The notes under the pieces are model-generated. The model was not told where the DNA came from. It made no database searches and saw only the letters and a list, made by a program, of their open reading frames with translations. A program made the position numbers and the translations under genes. From Vitrella brassicaformis (taxonomy: Eukaryota > Sar > Vitrellaceae), in assembly GCA_001179505.1 (NCBI GenBank), contig CDMY01000316.1:39737-103736 (forward strand): a stretch of 64,000 bases of DNA, in the 5' to 3' direction. Below, one piece after another: positions 1-9,570 of the stretch. Numbering within the stretch: position 1 is the first letter of the stretch; each line of letters starts with the position of its first letter.

Positions 1-103
1 AACGACACTGCTCGCGCCAAGGAGAGGTAAGGCAGACTGAGAGCGGGATGAATAGCCGCACCCAAACAGGATGTGCGCTCTCTTTGTTTACAGGAGCATG
101 TAG

Positions 104-2304
104 ATGTTGCTTGGTGACGGTGATGGCGCTGAAGACCCACCGCAGCAGACTGCACAGCAGGTGCCCGTGTGATGCACCCACAATACAATCCATTTGCACT
201 GACACACACAATGAATTGATGGGCTGTGGCTGGCGTGTTGTCTGTCTGCATGTGTGATGCCCTGTCCGTTCTGCAGCAGTCGAATGTGTCTTTGCCGCTG
301 TGGAAGGTGCCGCCCGACACCCTCTCGACCATCCTCAGCCCACTGCTCTGCACGCAGTTCATCATCGGCACACTCTCACTCGTCCGCAAGGCCTTCACGA
401 CCATCGCCAACGACCCCTCCACACACCACCACGTCCGCATCCAGACTGTCAAGCCCATCCATCTCACCGACACGCAGCTCCGTGTCTGGTGCCTTCGACT
501 CAGTAAGACCAAGCGTGCGGTGATCACCTGCCCGATGACGGAGAGCATGGTGCGCCTGGTCGAGGGCATGCGGAACACGCTGACGTTCCTGGAGATGAAC
601 GAGCCGGCGTCACGGCTGTGTACCCCGTTCCCAGGAGGCTGTCAGATGAGCGAGAGAGACCGCTGGTGGACTTTCCGGTGCTTGGCGAGGTGCGGGCGGG
701 CGGCATGTGGGTGCAGGCGGCGCCTCGCAAGCGATGGGCACTCAAGTGAGCGAAGACACGACCCACACCAGCCAGGCGCATCTGTGGGCGGGCCTCATAT
801 CTCTGGTTTCAGGTCCCTCGTGTCACTGAGCATTCGCGATGGGGATGTCACGCCGCAGTCGTCGTTTGCCGAGGGTGGTTTCGGTGTGTGGTGGTCCTTC
901 GGGTCATGCCTCCGGTCGCTGGAGTACAACGATAGCGGGTGCACTGCATATGGCGTGCTGCTGGATGAGCTGCCGGCGACCTGAAGATACTGCGACTCAG
1001 CAGCGAGCGCTTCTGCTTCACCGCCGCCGGCGCACAGCGGATGGCTCAGCGGGGCCTCAGGCTGGAGGAGGTCGACATCGCCCTGCGTGGGTTGGCATCC
1101 ACCTCACGTGTCGAGGTACGAGTTCCATTCATGACAGTTCATTCATCAGGCAGATGAAGACAACGATGCAGAGACAACACTCTGTGTGTGTGTGTGTGTG
1201 TGTGTGCCTATCAAACAGGCGGTGGATGAGGTCTGCAAGTTGTGCCTGGCGCCTGAGGCCAAAGAGGACTGGAGCAGGAGTGACATTGCTTCGACCTGCG
1301 ACTGCTGTGGCAGCAGACGGATGATGCCGCTGGTGACACCATCAAGCTGCTGGCCTCCGTCGCCACTAGTGTGCACTTTCCCTACTTACTCGACTGCCTT
1401 CCAGGCCCCCTCTCCCCTACTCTCCCGCCTCATCCCATCGCTCACCTTTCCTCGAGCACGCTGCCTGAAGGTCGACGAGTGCAGCCTACCAGAAGGGCCT
1501 CCCTATGGCTCGCCTGTGCCTGAGGTGGTCCTGTCTAATGTGTCACACCTGTTTCCACACGTGACACGGGCGGAGGTGAGTGATGTGGACGGTGTGTGCT
1601 TTGTGTGTGAAGTGAGGTGATGTGTGGCTGTTTCTGTGTGTGTGTTTCAGGAACGCTGCTACAACTTCACCTGCTAATCCGGAGTTCCTGACACCAACAG
1701 ATCCCCCACAGAAAGACCGACAGACAGCCCCCCCCCCCCCAGACTGACCCAACAGAAAGACCCCACAAAGAGAGGAAGACCCCACAAAGACAAACAGACT
1801 AAACAGGCTGACCCCCGTGTATGATCGGACGAATGCTGACGACTGCATGCGTGACAGACACCACACCGTTGCATGGACGTTGGAAGGTCTATCCCTGATT
1901 CAGTCGGTCATGGTGTTGTGTGGTGACAGCGGGGCACGGCACTCGCTATGAAGCCAGTAGAGAGCCTCGTACTGCCTTTCATCGAGGTGGTCGAGGAGCC
2001 GATTGAGCACTTGCTGCAGCTAGACAGGATCGTTGTGGGCATCACTCTGGAGGGGGAGGGGTGGGAGGGGGTTCTAGGCAGTGACATTGCCACCGCGCTG
2101 CAAGAGCACCGGACGCCCCATCCTGACCCAGCGGATGGGCGTCGGCTGCCCTTTTACGTCTGGCTGCGCGAGTCAGGCTTTGAGATGGTCGAGCTGCCCC
2201 GGCTGGCCTTCGACTGTCGCGTAGAGGTCCACCGGATCGGTTTTGTCGATGAGCCGATGCAGCGACGGATCACTGACTACTTCTCTGCTTCTCACAGCCA
2301 GTGA
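104..2304 (+). CDS. F-box-like/LRR-like protein, paralog A, with C-terminal PIP box; frame-damaged
   Basis: Exon 1 (104-160) starts MLLGDGDGAEDPP and joins in phase 0 to an exon from 277, in which VPPDTLSTILSPLL followed by LVRKAFTTIANDPS resembles an F-box. The rest is leucine-rich and aligns by eye, segment by segment, with the intact paralog at 14623-16731 (e.g. AKEDWSRS versus AREDWSKS). The C-terminus, from 1948, ends QRRITDYF then SASHSQ, a PIP-box pattern. Likely role, if functional: substrate receptor of an SCF ubiquitin ligase. Oddities: the matching frame changes near 618-634, near 978, and between about 1290 and 1400. After the intron at 1576-1650 the direct reading stops at 1677, so the C-terminal part needs a longer intron (1576 to roughly 1950-1990) or is a detached fragment. 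A C13 run lies at 1728-1740. It may be a decaying gene, or a real gene with sequence errors. Start choice is supported by the splice phase and by similar N-terminal length in the paralog. Confidence 0.55.
1186..1207 (+). repeat. (TG)n microsatellite in intron
   Basis: An uninterrupted TG run lies in the intron (from 1116) that precedes the exon beginning AVDEVCKLC. It is typical of introns throughout the window. Confidence 0.8.
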
Positions 2305-2675
2305 TGAGACAGACACAGGCAGGGGGAGGGAGGGAGCGAGGAGGCTGTACAGATGGTGGGGGTCCCGGCCTCCTCGTACATGGGTTGTCTAAGCGAACGG
2401 TACACCACCCGCCAGCAGCAGCAGGCCTGCAGGTGGCCGGATGATGCACCAATCGCTGGACACGCACAAGTGCAGTTTGCTCACATCAATTGGCTCTTCG
2501 GTCTCGTGTGAATCTCACGTTTGCCTCATCGCGCATCAACCGACGTGGACACGTCCGAAACCGAAAGAGAAAGACGTCACCAGAAAAGCAAAGGCAGGCC
2601 AAACGGAGACACTGTCTGCACAAAAAATCAGTTATGTCTACACGCACCGTCGCAAACAGTAGACGGGATAACGAC

Positions 2676-2710
<35 letters not shown>

Positions 2711-2899
2711 GGCAGGCAGGCAGACAGACAGACAGACAGACAGACAGAGACACAGAGAGACAACTTGAAGGGGCAGCCAGCCAGCATTCTCACTCCTGGC
2801 CAATGGCCATCTGCCAACCGTTGGTTGGCAAAACCCCAACGGCTGCTTCCTTTCTTGCCGGAATCTCGCGCGAAGCCTCGCCTCGCCGAAAGCATCATC
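2305..2899. other. Intergenic region with tetranucleotide repeat
   Basis: No gene is supported here. The interval separates the stop of the F-box-like paralog from the next start codon. It holds a GACA/GGCA microsatellite (2675-2760). The last 40 bases contain a GGAATCTCGCGCG stretch that partly resembles sequence in the promoter near 59605. Confidence 0.5.
2675..2760. repeat. (CAGA)n/(CAGG)n microsatellite
   Basis: A run of GACA units is interrupted in the middle by GGCA units and ends in GAGACACAGAGAGA. The open frames through it encode only tetrapeptide repeats and are not genes. Confidence 0.85.
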
Positions 2900-4185
2900 A
2901 TGTCAGTGGTCGCCCTCGCCGCTGTGTGCCTCGGCCTCTACACCGTACGCCGTGCTGACGGCCAAGAAGATTGCTTCAAAACAAATATTTGTAGGTGTAC
3001 GCAGGCCACACGGCACAACAGCAACACACGACTTATCCGCCCTTGCGTGTGTTGCTGTTGCCTTCGTGCAGGCGTGATAGCCGGCGACACCTTTGCCCGT
3101 CCCGAAGGTGATGTGGTGGCAGCCGACGACCTGATTGCCAGGGACGATCTGGTTGCCGATGACGATGTGGTTGCCAAGGACGATCTGCGAGTTTTTGGTG
3201 ACGAGGTGCGGGCCCTAAATGCGGAAGTTAGAGCCAGAAGTAAGCAACAAGCAGCGAGTCCTGTCGCCCGCTTGTGGACGTGCTTGTCTTCCAGGCGTGA
3301 CTGTCGGTTATCCTGACATTACCCTCTTCTGGTCCGCTCTTGGCGAGGATGGCGAAGTCGTGGCAGAGAGCGTCGTATCCGCCCCTCGCATCCGTTCGTA
3401 TAACGATCCATTAAGAGCTCAGTCACCCGCCCTTTTCAGAGAGCGTCTGAGCGTGATGGACGGGGGGGACATTTCGGCGGGGAACAGCATCACTGTCGGC
3501 AGGCCTGACCCTGACCTGAGGCCAGGCATAACTCGCGGAGAGGGCAACATCGTGGCACAGAACACCGTTCTGGCCCAGGACATCTCTGCGCTTGGAACCA
3601 TCAGCGGAGAAGACGGGTGCAGCTGCGGCGGGCTGACTATTCCAGGGGACGTTGAGCTGAGCGCCACCGACAACCAGCCGCCGGCAAGCTTCGCAGAGTG
3701 GGGCGGGAGGAACCGATCATCTGCTTACGAGGCCTTCAGGCAGCTGCCTGTCCACACCAACCCACACAACAGGCTGACGCTGGCCGCCCAGGACGTCAGC
3801 CGCCTCTTCCCATCGGCAGTGGGGGCTTACGAAGACAATCATCAGCCGAAGAAGGGCGGCAAGGGGCGGCCGACGAAGCGCACGACCATCGATCTGACCC
3901 AGCTAATCTTCACGCAGATGTCCGTCATCCAAGACCTCCAGGCCCGTGCGTCTGTCATCCCTGACCTCCAGGCCCGCATCGCCCGTCTGGAGAATGCGCT
4001 TGGCGGACACCAGGGTAGCATCAAGGCACACACAATAGCCAAAGGAGCTCACGTGTCTGTCTGTCTGTCTGTCTGTCTGTGTCTGTGTCTGTGTCTTTGT
4101 GGTTGGTGCAGGCCGAGGCGGCAAGAAGGGCAAGGGCGCCGGTGGCCCACCCTCAGTTGCTGGCGGGAAGGGCGGCAACAAGTGA
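2900..4185 (+). CDS. Secreted beta-solenoid-like protein with C-terminal Peptidase_S74-like (intramolecular chaperone) domain
   Basis: Four exons join in consistent phases: 2900-2990, 3072-3239, 3295-4014 and 4112-4185. The protein starts MSVVALAAVCLGLYTVRRAD, a likely signal peptide. Exon 2 encodes near-perfect hexapeptide repeats (DVVAAD, DLIARD, DLVADD, DVVAKD), the pattern expected of a parallel beta-helix; a second repeat-like tract (GNIVAQNTVLAQDISALG) follows. Near the C-terminus, LTLAAQDVSRLFPSAV and then TTIDLTQLI with a coiled coil (QDLQARASVIPDLQARIARLE) match the order of motifs in the S74/endosialidase chaperone family (AQEV..vfPe.V, then vDY..LI, then coiled coil). That domain trimerises phage tail spikes and eukaryotic MYRF. 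The SDxRxK catalytic motif of self-cleaving members is not visible. The tail is GK-rich. Cell-surface fibre or cyst-wall protein is inference. Confidence 0.6.
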
Positions 4186-5445
4186 GATGTCTATGTGTCT
4201 GAGTGAGTGAGTGATGAGTGAGTGTGTATACATACCCTTTCTGTGTTCACAAGTGCGCACTTGTATTGCATTGTATGTTATGGTATGGATCGTGTGGTGA
4301 GACAGAAGCGCTTTTCTCTGATGCCCTGACTGACTGGAGAGAGAGGCGAACCAATGGAGGGAGGGGGGCCTGGTTTGCCTGGGCTCATCACGAGTCTGTG
4401 TGTCTGTGTGTCGACATAGTTGTGTGAGTGCCGCTGTACACTTCATATGTACTGGACGGCAGCTGTCCGTGTCCTTGTCCGGCGGGAGAGATAGGTGCGT
4501 GCAGTGCTAGGTCATCCATCGCAGAGAGGGCAGCGAGGAGGGGGGCGGGACCTGCGTATGCGGTGAGTCTAAGCATCTCTTGGGGTGTCTCTAGATCATT
4601 TATTTGTCTGCCAATGTGCACATCCTACTCGTATATTTGTGCCGCTGGCTGCATCCATCGCATGTGTGTCGGCTCACGAATCAATCGCATGGGACAGAAT
4701 TCTCCTCCGTCTTGGCTGAAGGGAGAGGCAAGGGGAGAGGAAGATGGTAAGGGCAAGGTCGGTGCCATGCCGACATTCGGCCGTGGCATGGCAACTTGGC
4801 GGCATTGCCCACCTTGTTCGCGCATGGGTTGCTCTGAATTTCGGTATGCATTCAGTTTGATTGTGGACGTGTGGTTCGGTCGGGTTGTAGTTTATGTGTG
4901 TCCACAGACAGCAGTGATTCGTGTGTATGCGTGGCGGGTGCCGGTGGCCTGCCTTCTCTCTCCACCCTGATCAATTTGTTTTGCCTTTTGGCTGTGTGTG
5001 TGGTGTGGGGAAGTAGGGCCTGCCTGCTGCCATTGACCTGCGTGTGTGTGCGGTTGCTGCAGTCAGTGTGCAGACGTCGTGTGGTGACTGTGTGCGCATT
5101 CGTGAGTACAAGTGCACCAAGCCGCCAAATGGTTCTGTCCACTCATGCCACACAAGTCTCATGCTACGTCCCGTGATGAGTACGCTCAACACAGAGAGAG
5201 ACAGAGGGAGAGAGACATCCTGTGATGAGTACGGGGGAATTTGTTACGGGGTCTGCACCGAGCCCATAAATCAAGAGCATTCCCAACGTCAATCCATCCA
5301 CCCGTCCCTCGCAAAATCCAAGTATACAGACAACCGCACTCATCAATCAAAAGACACACGAGTCGCCAGTACACACCATAACAGCAACGGCCGGATGTAC
5401 GGATGCCTTGGTGACGGGCCTGTCTGTCTGTCTGTCTGTCAGCTC
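4186..5445. other. Intergenic region, no supported gene
   Basis: This lies between the convergent stops at 4185 (+) and 5446 (-). A 180-codon open frame at 4428-4970 (+) has no recognisable domain, is rich in Cys and Ser, and contains a plausible splice donor at about 4561, so a small spliced gene cannot be excluded. Sequence is G/T-rich with TG-type simple repeats. Confidence 0.35.
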
Positions 5446-6644
5446 TCACGCCTTGATCTGTGTGTGCGACATGACAACAGCGCGGCACATGGAGCAGGTC
5501 GGCTGGCGGTGTCTCTGTCTGGTCCTCCCCCAGCAGCTCACACACATGCACATGTGGCTGCAGGGATGGAAGACCACACATGGGCGGCGCTCCGTGCACA
5601 CCACACACTTCTTCTGATCCTCCAGGTCCACCAGCTTCTTCTGACACCGACTGCTGAGTGTGTTCATCTGGTCCAAGGCGTTGGTCACGTCGCTCAGAGA
5701 CGAGTTGACGTCAGCCTGCAGCTGGAGGACGGCCTGCTCGTCCACTGCCGTGCGCAGCCGATCATCGTATGAGCTGCATACACACACAGGGGTCAGAGGC
5801 GCTTTGTCTATGGCTGGCCTTACCTGATGGCCGACACGTTGATGAAGCCGACCTGGGCAGCGCTCTGTGCGCCCTCCAGCCTGAAAGGGCAATGGACTGA
5901 TTGCACGTGGGTGTCCATACAGGTATGTGTCTCTCCTCACTGTTTTATTTTTGCGACGGATTCCTCCTTCTCGCGCCGCAGGTTGGTTAGTTGGGCCTCA
6001 AGCCTGATGGAAACCGCCACAGCAATGTCTCACCTGCGCACTTCACGTATCAAGAGACTGACTCGCGTAGTTTCTCCGTCAGGCCGTGGTTGGTCTTGAC
6101 GGCACACTCTTTCTCAGCCGTGACAGCCGTGACCATTTGCACCTGGCCCTCTAACCTGATCAGCAGGCACGTGCACTTGTGCCGATGACATATCTGTAAC
6201 GTGCATTCGGTCTGTCATCCGTCGCTAGATATGTCTCTGACTTGTTCTGTGACTCCCTCAGTGCTGCGACGGTCTTCTGCTCCCTCATCAGCCTGCAAGC
6301 ATTCATACAGTGGCAGGCACACAAACATCGACCGACACCTCACATATAGGTTGAGGTCCTTGTCACCCACACCCACGTCTGCTTGAGGTCTTCGTTTTGC
6401 GCCTTGAGTCGCTCTATAGCAACACTCATCTTCTTGCTTTTCGTTGCGGCGCTGACCCCGACCAATGCCCACACAACAATGGCGGCATGGATGCAGCATG
6501 AATACCTCTGTCGCTCCTTGGCAAGGGCTTCGTTAAGGGCCGCCTCTCGCTCAGCCGCCATGGCCTGGCACTGCTGCAGTAAGTCGTCTTCGGAGGTGGC
6601 GTCGGCCCTCGCCTTACCGACGCCGACTTCCCCGCCACTGCCAT
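5446..6644 (-). CDS. Coiled-coil protein with C-terminal C3HC4 RING finger (probable E3 ubiquitin ligase)
   Basis: The last exon (5446-5773) encodes a helical segment (LRTAVDEQAVLQLQADVN) and a RING finger: CVVC, then HPCSHMCMCVSC, then CSMC, so all eight zinc ligands are present in C3HC4 order. Upstream exons in consistent phases encode charged coiled coil, including MAAEREAALNEALAKERQR, SVAIERLKAQNEDLKQ and LEGQVQMVTAVTAEKE. A C-terminal RING behind a coiled coil is the layout of IAP/MGRN-type E3 ligases; substrate unknown. Start is uncertain. The ATG at 6644 (MAVAGKSAS) followed by a 44-nt intron joins in phase to QCQAMAAERE; the ATG at 6561 is an alternative. Introns around 5900-6050 have weak donors. 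The gene lies tail-to-head behind the ankyrin gene at 7020-8795. Confidence 0.7.
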
Positions 6645-7019
6645 CCGCACGGACCCGGATGATTGCACAGATGCCAAGTTATTTGACTCTTATGCTCACT
6701 CCTCTGCTGGCACTGTATCGCTTGTCGTGTCTGCAGCCACACCAACACTGCCCTCACTGCCGAACACGGCAGAGCAAATCAATCATTGTGTCGTCCCTTC
6801 GCGTGACATGCCGTCCGCAACCCTTTTCACTTACAGTGGACTCCCCTTACAATCAACGAGGGTACATGTAGCAGCAGCATCGTGTCTCTCCGGTCCGCGC
6901 GCCCGTGCGGCGCTCTCACCACCCCCCGCCCTGACAGTTACCGCCCTCCGATGCTGTTTCCTCTTGGTGCGCTTGACGTTGAGAGTCGCGGACTCTGACC
7001 GGGAACAGAGGATCACCAG

Positions 7020-8795
7020 CTATGGATGTCTAGAGGAATAAGGGCTCTGCTTGTCCCTCGGCTGACCTAGAAGTTGCTGGTCGAGGTCAATATCGACTGG
7101 ACGAGGCTGTGCTACCTGCTTGGTCAGCCATGAGATGAGCGCGCAAGCCCAGGAGCCCAACGATAAAGCTGCTGCCGTCAGCCGAGAGGGGGTATTCAAG
7201 ATTACTCTTCTGAGCTTATGGAATGCCTGCCGAAGCAGCCGTAATGGGTGTTGCCTGGTCAGAGCCCACAACCACAGGCCAAAGATGACGAGCATGGCGA
7301 CCACCGCCAGTGGAAAGCAGACGCGGCCCTGTTGGACGGGACCTCGTTGCTCATCCATGTGGGCCGTAGCCGCCGCCCTTAGCCGTGCCGCCAAATTATG
7401 GTGACCCTGTGTGCCAGAAACAAGAATGGCATGTATGAGTTTGCCAGCACGAGGGCGAGTATCGACCTGTACCATTGCCTTGGCTATGTCAGCCGGTCTG
7501 GTATTCCAGGGGTTAAAGCCAGGTACAGGGAGAGTCGGATTGGCGCCTTTTGCCAGTAGCATGTCGGCGAGGTCGTGGGCACCACTGAGAGATCGATGCA
7601 AGACATATGTATGTCTCGTTGTGTCGCATCCATGTGGAAGTATCCATCTCACTTGAGTGCGGCCCAGTGTAGGGCTGTGCCCGATTCGCCACAGTCATTG
7701 ACGTCTGCCCCCCTCGCTATGGCCATCCTTGCGATTTCGACTCGATTCGGAATGTCATCTAAGTACTGGGAGTTGTGCCAGACCGCTGCCATCACCAACG
7801 GGGTGCCCAGATTGGTACGCGCATGAAGATTCGCTCCATTCTCCAGTAGACATTTGACACACGAGACACAAGAGCCCTGACAGGGAGGCAACACATAATT
7901 CCTGTCATCTGTCTCCGGTCATCTGCCTGTCTCCGGTCATCTGCCTTGTGTCCTTACGTCGAGGGCAGATTGGTGGAGGGCAGTGGTGTTCGTCACTAGA
8001 ATCCTCTTGCGAAACGGCGGAGGGAGAGGCTTCTCCTTCCAGGCACTGTCGACCCACTCCGCGATCGGGATCGTGGCGTCGATGTCGATACCTACCCATA
8101 CACAAGACGACATTGTAGTGAGATCAGCTCGTGGGGTCCTTTGCAAGCCTTACCGTAGTCGATTAGCGTTTGTGTGATGGCAACGCAAACTGCGTAGGGA
8201 CAGGTGATCAAATTTGTGTGAAGTGCTGTCATGCTCATGTTATTCACGCTGTGCCGGCCATTGATGTCCACGCCTTTGGCACCCTCTCTCGTTGTCTCCA
8301 GCAGCAGCTGGACAAGCTCAATGTTGCCAGCAATCACCGCATGGTGAAGCACGGATTTGCCCTTCTCATCGCGGGCATCGAGGTTGGACACGTGTGGAAG
8401 AATCACGGGCACTGTCGACATGGGATATTGGCCATGAACAGCAGCAAACAGGGCCTCCTCCAGCTCATCGTCGGTCTGATCGCTGTTGAAGGGCGGCAGA
8501 TGGGAGCGCAACGACGGCACATCGGCCTACATGCAAAAGCAAACACCAGAAAGGTGGGTGTCTGAACACCATGGGCGGTACATACCGCGTATGCGGCCTT
8601 TGCGGCGGGAGTAGATACCCACCAAGGAGCACCATCATGATCATCTGCAAGAGGAACCAGAGGAACTCGCAGCTCTTCCTCTCCGAGGCACGTTCCACAG
8701 CTCCAGCAGCCCGCGGACCAGACAAGCAGACCGAGTGGCAGGATGCGCCACATCATGGTAATCGCATGGGCCTGCATCATCCAAATAAGCATCAT
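7020..8795 (-). CDS. Ankyrin-repeat membrane protein
   Basis: Five exons join in phase. The N-terminus has a hydrophobic segment (MMWRILPLGLLVWSAG) that may be a signal peptide or anchor. Next come ankyrin-type repeats: GKSVLHHAVIAGNIELVQLL, TALHQSALD, VKCLLENGANLHAR, then GTALHWAALNGAHDLADMLL across an intron, followed by AKGANP. After the repeats are a transmembrane helix (FPLAVVAMLVIFGLWLWAL), a basic stretch, a second hydrophobic segment (LSLGSWACALISWL) and a tail ending SSRHP. Ankyrin domains bind protein partners; here they are tethered to a membrane. No enzymatic domain is seen. The ATG at 8795 is the first of several in-frame Mets, and one nearer the hydrophobic segment is also possible. 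Confidence 0.7.
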
Positions 8796-9570
8796 TTGGG
8801 GAGAGTGAGATGGGGGTCGTGTGTGGGCGTCTTTGGACGGGAGATCTCAGATCGAATCGGTCAATTGAACGCGCGGGTCTCTTGCTTCGACAGCAAGTCA
8901 TTTTGAAAAAGCCCATCCACAGGCACGCACGAACAAAGGCCGCATGCACCAAACAAGACATGTGTCAGTATGTAGCATAAACGTCTCTATGTATGTATCA
9001 TGTATATGGTGTGTATGTATGATAAAGCTGCTCGATCGCACATGCAAAAAGAAGGACAAGCGCCGCACAGCAATGCCGGCCGATGGAAAGACTCACTCGC
9101 GGTCACTCAGACACACACGTGAAGACACAAACGGATATGAGAAACTGCCGTGGGCACCACAGCGAAACAGAGATAGAATGGCATGGCATGGGATGAGATG
9201 GCATATATGGCGTGTGTGCACACGGTCCTTGAATTTGAAAGCCACACCAGACAGGCAGCAGACAGCAAACAGACACGCAGGCAAGGGGTGTGGAGCGGGG
9301 CACTGTCGGGACAATCACAATGCACCCGCCGCACAAAGAAAAATCTGATCAGCACGAGTAGTACGCCATTAGCAGTAGCACCGCACCTATCCCATCGTCC
9401 CATCCCGCAGCACCCACCCAGCCACAAGGGCACCAACAATCACAAACAAAGACCGGCCAACCATGGAGAGGAAGAGAGGAGCACGTACCTACCAACAATC
9501 CAGCTCTACAGCTACGAAAAAAAGATGAGAACGCATGCTTTTCTTTCCCTCCCGCCCCTTCCCTCCCCAT
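8796..9570. other. Intergenic region, no supported gene
   Basis: Upstream of the ankyrin gene and downstream of the stop at 9571. It contains A/T-richer stretches and scattered CA/TG runs. Open frames here are short and without domain features. Confidence 0.5.

Noticed and set aside
2486-2839. Long open frames encoding CLSVCLSVCL or RQTDRQTDRQ
   Set aside because: They are translations of the (CAGA)n microsatellite.
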